A stretch of DNA of 64,000 bases from Ovis canadensis (GCF_042477335.2 NC_091245.1:80514501-80578500); one strand, 5' to 3'; shown: positions 11,660-24,770, counted from the stretch's first letter. Numbers and translations: made by a program. The notes: a model not told the origin generated them from the sequence alone.

Positions 11660-12978
11660 AATAATTCATCACTTATCTTATAAAAATAGACCAATGTGGG
11701 ACAATACAAGCATATAACAAATGAGATCAAGATTCAAGGACTGGTTCCACAACTAATTGACTATGTGACTTTCAGTATGTGTATATTGGTTCCAGAACTC
11801 AGTTTCCTGATATCTTTTGTGTAAAATAAGGAAGTGACACTTGACTTATGTCTGAACTTCCTTCTAGCAATAATATCAGATTCTGTGAAACAAATATAGG
11901 TTCTTACTACATAATCCTTTGAAATTTTCTACATTTTAAGTTTGGATTTATTGACAGTACTGTTTGCTAACTTATCTGAATAAATTCATAATGATCGTGG
12001 ATGTCCAAAGGTTAAATTAGATACATATTTCCACCAAACACCATGAGAACATTTTAGCTCTTTCCTCCTAGTTTTATAAAAAATAAAGATACCATAAAAT
12101 CCTCATACTATAAAGTATTTTGTTAAATACTAATACAAAGATATTGGCTATCTCTGTGAAAAGCATTCTTATGGTCTCTGTTCTCCAGGATGGCTCTCTC
12201 TTTAGCTTCCAGACCCAGGGCAATTAGTCTCAGAAGCAGCAAAGAGGAGCCCGGTGGGAGAAGCATATTATTGTGTATCTATTTCTTGATGTCCCTTTCA
12301 TGCTCCACGTTTACCTCCTTCCTCCCAGCCATTTTCTCTCAGTGTCCCCAAAACCCTCCCAGGGTCTGTGCTATTTTTATTCCTTGACTTCACTTAAAGG
12401 AAAACAAATCAGAGACAAGGTAACTTGAAGACCTAAACTACTAAAATAAGAATAAAATGCTAATTCTTGAATTAAATAAGATGGGATTTTTTAAAAATAC
12501 AATAAAAAATTCAAGCTTTTAGGATTTTTACTATAGAGTAAGATAGCTTTCTAAACAACATGTGTTTTCAAAATACATTTGTAACTAGATGGAAAATTAT
12601 TATTTTTTTTATTACCTAGTGATTCCATTTGCACTATAAGATTTCAGTGCCCATTTGAGGCTGACTTTGATTTAATTGGTTATTTAGTTATTGAATTGTT
12701 TACTAATTTTGAATAACACAGCTTTCAAAAAAATACATATTCATATTCCCCCTGGGATTTTATTTAATTTTTTAATTGGTGGATTTTGAGTTAAATACAA
12801 GACCTTGAAAATTTTGTGTAGAGAATAAAAGTCAGGACAGTTAAATTTTTGTCAAACACGTGCATAGAAACAGATACTTGTAATACCAGAGCACTGCTTT
12901 TTGCCTATGTTTAACATAATGAATATAAGCAGCCAGGTGGTAAATTTAGCTGGGATGAGAATATAACTGGTCTAAACC
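11660..12978. other. No gene or recognised repeat
   Basis: AT-rich sequence. A 65-codon frame at 12190-12387 sits in a slightly GC-richer patch but has no family signature and no splice context that I can defend. Confidence 0.55.
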
Positions 12979-13222
12979 ATCAGATTTAGAGAGTTCCAGA
13001 AAACCATATACTTCTGCTTTATTGACTACGTCAAAGTCTTTGTGTGGATCACAACAAACTGTGGAAAATTCTTAAAGAGATGGGGAATACCAGACCACCT
13101 TACCTGCCTCCTGAGAAATCTGTATGCAGGTCAAGAAGCAATAGTTAGAACTGGACATGGAACAGACTGTTTCCAAATAAGGAAAGGAGTATGTCAAGGC
13201 TATATATTTTCACCTGCTTATT

Positions 13223-13416
13223 TGGCTTCCCTGTGGCTTAGCTGGCAAAGTATCCACCTGCAATGTAGGATCCCTGGGTTCGATCCCTGGGTTGGGAAGA
13301 TCCCCTGGAGAAGGGAAAGGCTACCCACTCCAATATTCTGGCCTGGAGAATTCCATGGACTGTATAGTCTATAGGGTTGCAAAGAATTGGACATGAGTGA
13401 CTGAGTGACTTTCACT
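13223..13416 (+). mobile_element. Bov-tA SINE nested in BovB
   Basis: A tRNA-like head ('cttccctgtggcttagctgg') is followed by the B-box 'ggttcgatccc' at about 13278 and the Bov-A body. BovB sequence resumes at 'atttaactt' (13421), with only a short TATTT repeat as target duplication. Confidence 0.9.
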
Positions 13417-13782
13417 TCACTATTTAACTTCTATACAGAGTACATTAATGCAAAATGCTGGGATGGATAAAGTACAAGCTGGAATCAAGATTGCAAGGAG
13501 AAATATCAATAACCTCAGATATGCAGATGACACCACCCTTATGGCAGAAAGTGAAGAGGAACTAAAGAGCCTCTTGATGAAAGTGAAAGAGGAGAGTGAA
13601 AAAGTTGGCTTAAAGCTCAACATTCAGAAAACTAAGATCATGATGTTCAGTCCCATCACTTCATGGCAAATAGATGGGGAGACAATGTAAATAGTGAGAG
13701 ACTTTATTTGGGGGGCTCCAAAATCACTGCAGATGGTGACTGCAGCCATGAAATTAAAAGATGCTTGCTCCTTGGAAGAAAA

Positions 13783-14011
13783 TGAAAGTGAAAATGAAGT
13801 TACTCAATTGTGTCAGACTCTTTGCGACCCCATGAAGCCTGTCAGGTTTCTCCATCCTATCAGGTTTCTCCAACCATGGGATTTTCCAGGCAAGAGTAAG
13901 GGAGTGGGTTGCCATTTCCTTCTCCAGGGGATCTTCCTGACCCAAGGATTGAACCCAGGTTTCCTGCATTGAGGGCAGACGCTTTACCCCCTGAGCCACC
14001 AGGGAAGCCCT
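13783..14011 (-). mobile_element. Bov-tA SINE nested in BovB, with 18-bp internal duplication
   Basis: An inverted Bov-tA whose head is at the right end ('gagccaccagggaagccc'). Flanks tggaagaaaa (13773-13782) and ttgaagaaaa (14012-14021) are a 10-bp duplication with one mismatch. Inside the body, 13839-13856 and 13857-13874 are near-identical 18-bp copies. Confidence 0.9.
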
Positions 14012-14547
14012 TTGAAGAAAAGCTATGACAAAATAGACAGCATATTAAAAAGCAGAGACATTACTTTGCCAGCAAAGGTCCATCTAGTCAAAGCTCTGAT
14101 TTATCCAGTAGTCATGTATGGATGTAAGAGCTGGACTAGAAAGAAAGCTGAGTGCCAAAGAACTGATGCTTTTGAAATGTGGTGTTGGAGAAGACTCCTG
14201 AGAGTCCCTTGGACTGCAAGGCGATCCAACCAGTCAATCCTAAAGGAAATCGTCCTGAATATTCATTGGAAGGACTGATGCTAAAGCTGAAACTCCAATA
14301 CTTTGGCCACCAGATGAGAAGAACTGACTCATTGGAAAAGACCCTGATGCTAGGAAAGGTTGAAGGCAGAAGGAGAAGGGAACGACAGAAGATGAGATGG
14401 TTGGATGACATCACTGACTCAATGGACATGAGTTTGAGTGAGCCCCGGGAGTTGGTGATGGACAGGGAAGCCAGGAGTGCTGCTGTCCATGGGATCGCAA
14501 AGAGCTGAACACGACTGAACGGCTGAACTGAAACTATCAGATTTAGA

Positions 14548-16914
14548 CTAGATTCATCCATCCTAAAGTTGTTGGATTTTTTTAAGCTAGCTAGGTGGCT
14601 ACATACTGTAATCTTTGCTTTAAAAATTAAACTCTTGCTGTATGGAAAGTGGACTGACTAAAGAAGAGAACAGAGGACTCTGACAAATAAAAAGTATCAA
14701 TAATAATCCTAGGTGAGTTCTATTGATAGTCTCAGGGGCTGATGAGAAAGATTGGGGAGGCATTTTACAAACAAATTTATAAATCAATTTGATTCATTTC
14801 TGGGAAGTTAGGGAGTTTCATAGTTTTATGTTACCTAGAATTTTGAATTTTGCTGTGACAGATAGATGCCATTGCCTATGATCAAAAACAACAACAACGA
14901 CAACAAAAAGCAGGGAAAGTCAGAACTCTGTTCAAAGTTTTTAGATACTGATTTCTACAATGAGGATTAAAATGTGCTATTTACGGAAAAAAATATTTTT
15001 ATAATCAAACTATAGCCATATCTTTAATTCCCTAATATAATGATTCCCCTCCATTTTTTTAGTATCCTGTCATTAGAGGCATACATATGATAATTAAGAA
15101 GAGTACTTGTCAAGTCTTATTAAACATTATTGCACAGTAAAGAATATCATTCATGTCTTAAAAAAATAGTGTTTTATTTGATTTTTAAGGACAGCTGAAT
15201 GTGCTTCACGTGTCACAGTGCATTAATAGAAGGTCTAAATCTCTGGATGGCGGAGAGTTTGTTTACATTTTCTAGTGAAGTGCCCTGCTGGGCACCTAGA
15301 GTCTTTTCAATAATGTTCCCAAAAGAACAGAAAAGGGGAGAGTTGGAGAAAAGTAGAAAGAAAAGCATGAGGGACAGAAGGAGGAAGGAAAGAGAAAACT
15401 GACTGGGGAACAAGAGAGAGATGGAGGTTTTAATTTGAACATGACCCTTGTAACGAAGAATAATTGCTAAACAGGGTATGCTTTCTATCTACTTCATTTT
15501 TCTCATACATCATTATAAGCTGTACTTTTGTATATGGCTCCATTTAAGCATCTACTTAAACTTAGTGAGTTTTGAAGAATAAGCTTAGTTCAGATTTTGA
15601 AAGCATTCACTTATTAATGTCTACAAATCTTATTAAAAAGTTTATTCTGCTGCATTTCAAGTTTAAATCATTTTGTTATATAAATGCAAAAAGTAAACAC
15701 ATATTTTCTTTATTTCCTTAGGATATATTTGTTAAATAGCATAATAAGGCTAATTTTCTTGAGAGTTGGTTAAGTGAAACTGAAACAAAGCTAAATAGTG
15801 TCATTATGATAATGCCATCCTGGCTAATTCTCCCTGCTAAGAAAATGCATAGCTTTTGTTGACTTCAGGCTGAAATTTCTCTTAAATTTTCTTTATACTC
15901 AATCTGAAAGGCCAAGTGGTAGAGTACCTTGGTATATCTACGTTCACCATCAGGTGACCTCCAGAGTATCCTCAGTGAGGTCATCACACAGCACAACACA
16001 CCAACAAGATTTACTTAGGTCTGTCTTATGAAAGACATTCGAATAGAATAGCACTGTATGTTTGAGGAGCATTTTAGGGGGAAGTTGTAATCACAACATG
16101 GGGTTTGCTCTACGCTGCCTAAGAAAGTCCAAAAATGGATTATCTGGTGGATGAAAATTTAAAAAAAAAAAAAAAAAGAAGAAGAAGAAGAAGGCAGCTT
16201 TAATTTGCTGGAAGAAACCAACAGCTGTATTTTGGTCTACATCAAACGCTGAGAGACTAAAGTTCCCGTTCCAACAGTTTATCTAATGGACCTAGATCAC
16301 AAACCTCTGCTTTTTATACCACTGCCTTTAAAGTTTATAAGATTATAGCTTTAGCAAGAGGTATCTATTAAGAGTGTAGTGTACGTGTTTTGCCTGGCAT
16401 GGACAGTCTTGTTTGGAATCTGTTTTTCTGATGTGCTTCCAAAAGAAGACATCTTTAATGGGAATGCTAGATCTATTTTTTTAGGGCAGAGCTCTTTTTA
16501 CTCTTATAAGGAGAATAATAGTCTGTAGTGTAAATAATTGAAATTTGAAGCATATTATAAGGAGGAGACTTTAATTTATAGGTAAGCAATTTTGGAGAGT
16601 TTTAAAAACAAATTTCATAAATTATTTTAAGCAACTTAGGGGATGTTTATTATGGTGGGATAGTTTATATATGCCTTGCCTGTTCTCATATAAGAAGTAT
16701 TTTCAATAGACAGAATTATTTTATTATATATTTTAAATATATTATATATTTTATATATTATATACATTTTAAAATATTTTAAATATGTATACACATATAT
16801 AGCATCATATATGATACATTAGTGCATATATAATTATATTGCATTACTATATGCATGTGTGTTTGTATATATATATATATATACAAACACACAATGTAGC
16901 ACACATGTATGCAT
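14548..16914. other. No gene; AT-rich sequence with simple repeats
   Basis: No coding signal. It contains a (CAA)n patch at 14886-14909, an A17 run followed by (GAA)5 at 16161-16192, and AT-rich microsatellite-like sequence at 16720-16900. Confidence 0.6.
16856..16893. repeat. 38-bp perfect palindrome with TA core
   Basis: The arms tgtgtgtttgta and tacaaacacaca flank a TA run and pair perfectly about 16874.5. It is a microsatellite-derived inverted repeat with cruciform potential, and there is no sign of a protein binding role. Confidence 0.9.
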
Positions 16915-17200
16915 GTGTATAATCCAATATACTGTGTCCACCTCAGGCCATTTTCCTTTAATAATTCCCTGATATTCTTTCCTTATGCTAAGGGTGTTTT
17001 CCACATTCTTCCTCTGTCTCTTAATAAAAACTCCTATGACCTCATAGACTCTTCACCTATTTTTATGTAAAGTGGCTTTAAGAAACAAAGCCTGGTGTCT
17101 TTACCATTGCAACCTCAGGACCTCTTACAATGCTTTGTCATCAATAAGAGATACTTGAGTATATCAATACTTAAAGAATGAATAAATGCATAAATACATG
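16915..17200 (+). mobile_element. LINE-2 3' end remnant
   Basis: A diverged series of pyrimidine-rich blocks, then 'caatgctttgtcatc' and 'gaatgaataaatgcataaat', matching the layout of the LINE-2 3' terminus. Confidence 0.5.
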
Positions 17201-17489
17201 GTATTTGAATAGTTTTATGTTTTGTGTATGTGTCTAGTGAAATTAATTCTTATACCACCTATATGCAAATATATAAAAATATGTGAAAAAGGATAGAAAT
17301 GAACTTGAATATAAAAATAGTTTACATTAGCTCATAAAATTGCTATACCCAGAGACTAAAATTTATTATTCAACTATATTTTTAGTTCTTAAAAGTTTAA
17401 AAATCCATTAAGGGTTATCAAGAAAAAAATCTCTGTATATAAAGGTGACACATATACAGATCATCTTATTCTACAATCAAATTTAAGAT
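17201..17489. other. No gene or recognised repeat
   Basis: AT-rich sequence without coding signal. Confidence 0.5.
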
Positions 17490-17695
17490 ATATATTTATT
17501 TATTTATTTTTAATTTTTTTTAATTTTTACTTTATTTTGCTTGACAATACTGTATTGGTTTTGCCATACATTGACATGAATCTGCCACGGGTGTACATGA
17601 GTTCCCAATCCTGAACCCCCCCTCCCACCTCCCACCCCATATCATCTCTCTAGATCATCCCCGTACACCAGCCCCAAGCATCCTGTATCCTACAG
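17490..17695 (-). mobile_element. L1 3'-untranslated fragment (bovine type)
   Basis: A T-rich left edge (the poly(A) tail on the minus strand) is followed by the C-rich block 'cctcccacctcccacccc' and 'accagccccaagcatcctg'. The same block occurs at the tails of the L1 copies at 24.9 kb and 49.75 kb. Only about 200 bp are present. Confidence 0.85.
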
Positions 17696-17872
17696 TATAA
17701 TTGTTTTTCAAGTTTGTCAAAACTATTCAGTGAAGAAAGAAAAGCCTTTTCAAGAAATGATGGTCAGAAAACTGTCTATCCACATGCCAAGGAATGAATT
17801 TAGACCCTAAAATCTGTACACAAAAAGTAATTCAAAATTGTTTTAAGACCTAAAGGTAAGAGCTAAAACTAT

Positions 17873-17968
17873 TCCTTTCTCCAGGGGACCTTCTCAACCC
17901 AGGGATTGAACCCGGGTCTCCTGCATTACAGGCAGATTCTTTACCATCTGAGCCTCCAGGGAAGTCCT
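17873..17968 (-). mobile_element. Bov-tA head fragment
   Basis: The tRNA-like head and the first part of the body only, inverted, containing 'gggattgaacccgggtctcc', inside the old L1. Confidence 0.85.
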
Positions 17969-18231
17969 TTAGAAGGAAACATAGGGCAAAAACTTCACAA
18001 CATTGAAATGGGCAATAATTTATTGGATGTGATACCAACTACAGAAGTTGCAAAAGACAAATTAGACAAATTGGACTTCGTGAAAATTAAAAATTTTGAT
18101 GACTCTAAAGACATCAATAGGATAAAAAGACAATTTACAGAAAGGAAGAAAAGATTTGCAAATTGTATATCTAAATGATAAATAGATTGTATAGAATGTA
18201 TGTATAGAATACATAGAATGTATAGAAACTC

Positions 18232-18520
18232 TAGAATGTATGCTGCTGCTGCGGCTGCTAAGTTGCTTCAGTCATGTCTGACTCTGTGCGGCCCCATAGA
18301 CGGCAGCCCGCCAGGCTCCTCCATCCCTGGGATTCTCCAGGCAAGAATACTGGAGTGGGCTGCCACTGCCTTCTTTAATGCGTGCATGCATGCTAAGTCA
18401 CTTCAGTCGTGCCCAACTCTGTGTGACCCCATGGACAGCAGCCCACCAGGCTCCTCCGTCCAAGGGATTCTCCAGGCAAGAATACTGGAGTGGGTTGCCA
18501 TTTCCTTCTTCCCGAGAATT
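18232..18520 (-). mobile_element. BOV-A2 dimeric SINE
   Basis: Two Bov-A monomers in inverted orientation with a (TGC)n left edge, the complement of the CAGCAG tail. The 11-bp repeats tatagaaactc at 18221-18231 and 18521-18531 are the target-site duplication. It sits inside the old L1. Confidence 0.92.
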
Positions 18521-19405
18521 TATAGAAACTCCTAAAACTAAACAAACAAAAAGCCCAAGCAGTTTTAGTTATAAATCAGCAATGGACTTGAATAGACATT
18601 TCTCCAGAGATATACAAGTGGCCCATAACCACATGAACAGATGTTTAATATTACTGATCATTAGGAAAATACAAACCAAAATCACGAAAAGACATCCACT
18701 CACACCCATTAGGATGACAACTATTAAAAAAATAACAAAAAAACAGTACATAGCAAGTGTTGGTGAGGATATAGAAAAATTGGAGCCCTTTTACCTTGTT
18801 AATATCAATGTAAAATTGTGCAGCCACTGTGGAAAACTGTATAATAGTTATTCAAAAATTAAAAATAGAATTACCATATGATCTAGCAATTCTACTCTGG
18901 ATATATACTGAAAAAGAATTAAAAGCAGAATCTTTAAGAGAAATGGTACACCTATGTTCATAATAGTATTATTCATAACAGCTAAAAGATAGAAACAACT
19001 CAAGTGTCCATCAACAGATGAATGAATAAGTGAAACATGGTATACACATACAATAGAACATTATTCAGCATTAAAAAGGAAGGAAATTTTACCGTTTGCT
19101 ACAACTTTAGTGAAATAAGCCACTCACAAAAAGACAAATTTTCTGATTCTACTTATATGAGAAACCTAGAACAGCCAAATCTTAGACAGAAAATAGAAGA
19201 GTGATTACCAGGGACTGGAGAAGGGCAGAATGAGCAGTTAATATTTAATGGCATAGATTTTCAGTTCTGCAAGATGAAAGATTTCTAGAGATGATGGTGG
19301 TGAAGAGCAATAGGAATGTACTTGATACTATAGAACTATGCATTTAAAAATGGATAAGATGGTAATTTTTATGTTATATGTATTTTGTCATAAATAATTG
19401 GATAA

Positions 19406-21785
19406 AAAGCTATATTCTGTCTTTCTAAAAGGTTGCTATGGATTTGAGACCTAGTTTTCATTTTTGGAATATATTTATTAGTCATACTTAAGTATGATTT
19501 TGTACTACCACTTCCTTCCATGATATTATGAAGAATATAGTGTATTGCCATGAATGGCATGTTATGATGGGGAAAGTACTGGAGTAAAAGTCAGCAAATG
19601 TGTGTGTACCTTATGAATGACTCTAGCTTGTCCTTTAGTTCCTCTGACTCCATTGGTTGAATAATGATGAATTTAGACTTGCATTGACTTTAGTACTTCT
19701 TTTCAGATCTATCTAACTAGGTTATATCTAGTTCTGGGTGTGGACTAGGTTAAATCTGAAATGGTGAAAAAAATTATTCAGAAAAAAATAAGTAATAGCA
19801 ACATAAATAAAAAAGATATGAACAAAATTGTCACTTAAGGTACATTTTCATTCATTTGCAAGTGGTTTCTACATAGAAACCACTGCACAACAGATAATCT
19901 CACATGTGAAGGTCTAGATGCAATAAGAGAAAAGAAGACATGAATTTCCCCTGCACTTTTTAGCCCAATTCTTCCCACCCTTGACTGTAATGCCTGTCTA
20001 TTGTAAATGCTTATAGCCGTGAAATCAACTAGACAGAGAATTTATTTTCATATCTAACTAAACAGACTTTATTTGGTATAATAAAGTATATAATTCTCCT
20101 TAGTTAACAGTCTATGTTCCTCTGTGATTCAATGTACACCCACTCATTATGCACTTTCTTTCGTTTAACTGTTACATTTTCTTTTCAGTAAATTAGGCTT
20201 TACATCCTCAAATTCACACATGAATGCTCTTTAAAGAAGGTTTATTAAGTTGGTTCATTGTCTCTGTGATTCTGATAATCACTGCAAATTAAGACTTTGC
20301 GCCATCTCTCTGTGACGTTACCTTTCTCTCTGAAGCTAAAGAAAGGAACACCCACAGTATGAGCTACATGCAACTTTTCTGCCTTTACAAGATATTTTTT
20401 TCTGGAATGTTAATCATTTTCCCAATTCTTCTCTAATTGTTTGAAAACTGAGCACTTATCTAGAAATTTATATACATATATAATTTGTATAAATGCACAT
20501 GTATGTGTCTATGTAAATATAGTATATTTATGTAAGCAGATATATTTTACATGCATACAATATATAATGTTAGCTTGTGATTAGATAGTAAGAGATAACT
20601 CATTTTATTTAATTTTTATAATACTTTTGCCTATTGTCTGATCATACAAAGCATTCTCCAGATCTCTTGCCTCCATCACTTCTGTCCCATCCTAGTTTTC
20701 CATTCTTTGTATACATCTATGTGGTTATATCTGAAACACTGTTCTATGAGTATTTTATAAATATTCAGTAAAAGTCAAAACATAATACAGTATCATAAAC
20801 ATTTTTATTTACCTTATTAAAATCTATATTTTGCTCTTTGAACAAGTCTTTAATTCAGTAAAGTCTTACTATAGTAACCATGCACAGAGCTAAGAACTGA
20901 AGCAATCACATTGAACGGGAAAGCCAACAATGCAAATACATGTTTTTCAGGATGTGATCAGTGCTGTAAAGATATTATATAAAGTAGTCACAGAAAAGAT
21001 AAAATAATAAACTCTGCTTGGGCAAACACAATAAAACAAACAAAACGCTTGAAAAAAAATGTTTCACTTTAAAGATTTTTAGAAAACATAATGCATTAAA
21101 TTGACCCCTAAAAAAAATAAGAAATTCCTTGAGGAAATTTCCAAGGAAGTACCAAGAAAGAAATGAGATATAGATGAGAGTCAGGAGCAGTTGTAAATTT
21201 TTTTTATATTCCAAAAACTGTAAAAAGTTTTACACAAAGTTAATAAGAACATAAAATTAAAATTTTCATTTACACAGTCTCTGCTATTATCCACAGATGA
21301 AATTAGGAAAATAATAATCATACAGTATGCCTCCTAAGATGTTATCAAATATAAAATTTCTTTATATCTAAAATATTCAGTAAGGGAAATTAATATAGTT
21401 TATCAAAATTTTCAACACTTTATACTGCATTTTTCTTATCTAATAGTAAATGAAATTTATCATTAGAATTTATTGCTAAATCATTCATGGCAAAGTGGTT
21501 ATTTTAATTGCTTTCTTTCAGACTCAATATTTTAAAATAAAGTAAAAGTAAAAAAATCTGTTGTCTTTTATAATCTGTTGGGGAACACTCTCAAATAGCA
21601 TTTACTTCTGAAATATAGTAACAATTCATCCTTATGATAAAAATGTTAGCTTTTTGATGTCTAAAATTGCTTCTAAATCATCACAAATTTAATTATATTT
21701 GATATGGTTTTAATGTTAAGCACATCTTTTTTCTTTGTAATGCTTGAGAACCTGTGACTACATATTCAAAAAATCTTTATTAGTG
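19406..21785. other. No gene or recognised repeat
   Basis: About 2.4 kb of AT-rich sequence with only short frames, the longest being 79 codons with no family signature. Confidence 0.6.
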
Positions 21786-22015
21786 TATTAGTTTTCTAGG
21801 GCTGCCATAATAAAATACCAAAGACTGAGTAGCTTAAAAAACAGGAAATTATTTCTCACAGTTCTGAAGGCTAAATTTCCAAGACTTTATCCTGAGGTCT
21901 CTCTCTCTGACTTGCATGTGACTGCTATCTCTCTGTACATTCACATGCTCTTTCCTCTGTGCCAACACAACCATAGTGCCTTTTCATGTATCCTAATCAC
22001 CTTTTACATGCTTCA
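21786..22015 (-). mobile_element. MaLR (MLT1-like) LTR fragment
   Basis: 'gtattagttttctagggctgccataa' near 21786 is the complement of the usual MLT1-type LTR end, and the following 'ttatttctcacagttctgaaggct' supports this. It is old and truncated. Confidence 0.65.
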
Positions 22016-22237
22016 GCAAGCTTTTTCTTTCTTTTCTTTTTTTTTTATAATGATATATCCTTGCACATTTGAATGATCTAGAATATCTTGCCATGGACTT
22101 CTGGATAAAATTAAAAATAAGTCAGCAATATTGTAGGGTTCATTTTCAAAATAATAAGAGATTTAGAGTATCTAATCCCTGTTGTCTGTCAAAATAACAC
22201 TATACTTTGAATGTAAAAAAAAAACTATTTTTAAGTA

Positions 22238-24770
22238 CAGTTGACCTTTGAAAAACATGGATTTAAACCTGTATGGATCCACTTATTTGTGGATATTTTT
22301 CAATAAATATGTTAGAAAATTTTTGGAGAATTGTGATAGTTTGAAAAGACTTGCAGATAAACTGCATAATCTAGAAATATAAACAATAAAGAAAAGCTGG
22401 ATGTGTCATCAATGCATAAAATATATGTAGGTAGTGTCTATTTTATTATTTGCTACCATAGGATATACACACACCTATTATAAAACTTTACAATTTGTCA
22501 GAATCACACACACTTATAGACTATAAAGGGTGCCATTCTCTGTTAAATGTAAAGATGCAGTGTTAAACATGACAACACAAAATTAACTGTATTGCACACT
22601 GAACTACTGTAGTAATTTTGTGGCCACCTCCTGTTGCTACAGTAGTGAGCTTGAGTGTTTCAAGTATTCAGTTAAAACACTGTGTAACACTAATCATCTC
22701 CATGTGAGCAGTTTGTCTCTTCAGTGAATTGAATATCAGTAAAAATTGATCTCTTGCAGCTCTTGTGTATTTTTCATTGTGTTTAGTGTAATACTGGAAA
22801 CCTTGAGTTACACCATGGGCTCTCTGGAAATGCTCCCAATAAGCTTAGAAAAGTCATGATGTTACAAGAAAAGCTGATTGATATATACTGTAGATTGTGA
22901 TTTACAGCTGTGGTTGTCCACCAGCTTAAGACAAATGAGTCCAGCCTAAGAACTATGGATAAAAATAAAGAAAAGGAAATTTGAGAAGCTGTCCCTACAG
23001 CTGTACCAGTAGAGGATGCAGGTATGAAAACCTTGTATAATTTTTTGACAAATAACTTTTAATCACATATTGAAAATTCAGTTTCTCTGTGGGTACAGGA
23101 TAAAGTAATGCTCAAAATTCTCCAAGCCAACCTTCAGCAACAAGTGAGCCACGAACTTCCAGATGTTCAAGCTGGTTTTAGAAAAGCCAGAGGAACCAGA
23201 GATCTAATTGACAACATCTGCTGGATCATCAAAAAAACAAGAGAGTTCCAGAAAAACATCTATTTCTGCTTTATTGACTATGCCAAAGCTTTTGACTGTG
23301 TGGATCACAATAAACTGTGGAAAATTCCGACAGAGATGGGAATACCAGACCACTTGACCTGCCTCTTGAGAAATCTGTATGCAGGTCAGGAAGCAACAAC
23401 CATACATGGAACAACAGACTGGTTCCAAATAGGAAAAGGAGTACATCCAGGCTGTATATTGTCACCCTGCTTATTTAACTTATATGCAGAGTACATCATG
23501 AGAAATGTTGGGCTGGAAGAAGCACAGCTGGAGTCAAGATTGCCAGGAGAAATCTCAATAACCTCAGATATACAGATGACACCACCCTTATGGCAGAAAG
23601 TGAAGAGGAACTAAAGAGCCTCTTGATGAAAGTGAAAGAGGAGAGTGAAAAAGTTGGCTTAAAGCTCAACATTCAGAGAACTAAGATCATGACATCTGGT
23701 CCCATCACTTCATGGGAAATAGATGGGGAAACAGTGGAAACAGTGTCAGACTTTATTTTGGGGGGCTCCAAAATCACTGCAGATGGTGATTGCAGCCATG
23801 AAATTAAAAGATGCTTGCTCCTTGGAAGGAAAGTTATGACCATCCTAGATAGTATATTCAAAAGCAGAGACTACTTGGCCAACAATGGTCCATCTAGTCA
23901 AGGCTATGGTTTTTCCAGTGGTCATGTATGGATGTGAGAGTTGGACTGTGAAGAAAGCTGAGACTGAAGAATTGATGCTTTTGAACTGTGGTGTTGGAGA
24001 AGGCTCCTGAGAGTCCCTTGCACTGCAAGGAGATCCAACCAGTCCATTGTAAAGGAGATCAGTCCTGGGTGTTCATGAGAAGGACTGATGCTAAAGCTGA
24101 AACTCCAATACTTTGGCCACCTCAGGCGAAGAGTTGACTCATTGGAAAAGACTGATTTGGGGAGGGACTGGGGGCAGGAGGAGAAGGGGATGACAGAGGA
24201 TGAGATAGCTCCTTGGCATCACCGACTCGATGGACATGAATTTGAGTGAACTCTGGGAATTGGTGATGGACAGGGAGGCCTGGTGTGCTGTGATTCATGG
24301 GGTCACAAAGAGTCGGACACAACTGAGTGACTGAACTGAATTGAACTGAACAGGACAAAAAAGGCCTACCTGTAGATCCTACTATAATTTGAGGGAAAAA
24401 AAAACAAAGTTATTAAATGTCAACTTAAAGCAAAAAGAAAGTGAAATATCTAAAGCTGGGGATTTAAGGCCAACAAAGGATGGTTTGATAATTATAGAAA
24501 GAGACTCAGCTTAGACAAATGTCAAGATAGCAAGAGAAGAAGCTTCCGTTTAGAGGTGGCAAATAAGTTCCCAGACATCAATAAGAAAATCATTGAGGAG
24601 AAAGGATATATTAAAGCAGATGAAAGTAGCCTATTCTGGAAAAAAGTACTATGTAAAACATTTATTAGTAAGGAAGGGAAGGGAACAGCAAGATGTAAGA
24701 CAGGAAGGGAGAGATATACTACACTGTTTTGTGCAAACAGTGTAACAGGATAAAGATAGACAAAAAATCC
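22238..24770 (+). mobile_element. Tigger-type DNA transposon, split by a BovB
   Basis: The left end 'cagttgacctttgaaaaaca' follows a TA dinucleotide (22236-22237), as expected for pogo/Tigger elements, and resembles Tigger2. Transposase-coding sequence follows and is interrupted at 23095 by a BovB. It resumes at 24360 and shows a transposase-like frame at 24556-24753 with 'ADESSLFWK', the block carrying one catalytic aspartate. The right terminal inverted repeat is not visible, so the 3' end is deleted or too decayed. The frame has many stops. Confidence 0.8.
23105..24349 (+). mobile_element. 5'-truncated BovB inserted in Tigger
   Basis: A BovB from the reverse transcriptase fingers region to the 3' tail. 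The flanks acaggataaa (23095-23104) and acaggacaaa (24350-24359) form a 10-bp duplication with one mismatch. A 168-codon frame at 23108-23614 covers 'YAKAFDCVDH' and 'GKGVHPGCILSPCLFNLYAEY'. It then shifts frame just before the YADD motif (here the codons read YTDD in another frame), so the polymerase is dead. Confidence 0.95.

Larger units (their letters stand above)
12991..14535 (+). mobile_element. 5'-truncated BovB carrying two nested SINEs
   Basis: A BovB from the reverse transcriptase fingers region to the 3' tail, flanked by a perfect 12-bp duplication, atcagatttaga, at 12979-12990 and 14536-14547. The frame is broken, but the YADD palm motif is readable near 13515-13530. Two Bov-tA SINEs in opposite orientations interrupt it at about 13223-13416 and 13783-14011, so the BovB is older than both. 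Confidence 0.95.
17700..19405 (+). mobile_element. Old L1, ORF2 C-terminus and 3' UTR
   Basis: Plus-strand remnants of the L1 ORF2 C-terminal region can be read in pieces at 17906-18178 and 18378-18881, the latter containing 'LNRHFSRDIQVAHNHMNRC', a typical L1 block. A 3' UTR follows to about 19405. Two SINEs interrupt it (17873-17968 and 18232-18520). Stops are frequent and divergence is high, so it is an older subfamily than the L1s at 24.9 and 46.5 kb. Confidence 0.8.

Noticed and set aside
12190..12387. 65-codon frame in a slightly GC-richer patch as an exon
   Set aside because: No recognisable protein and no convincing splice sites or neighbouring exons.
13223..13300. tRNA-like promoter boxes as a tRNA gene
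   Set aside because: These are the tRNA-derived heads of Bov-tA SINEs; no cloverleaf with an anticodon arm can be drawn.
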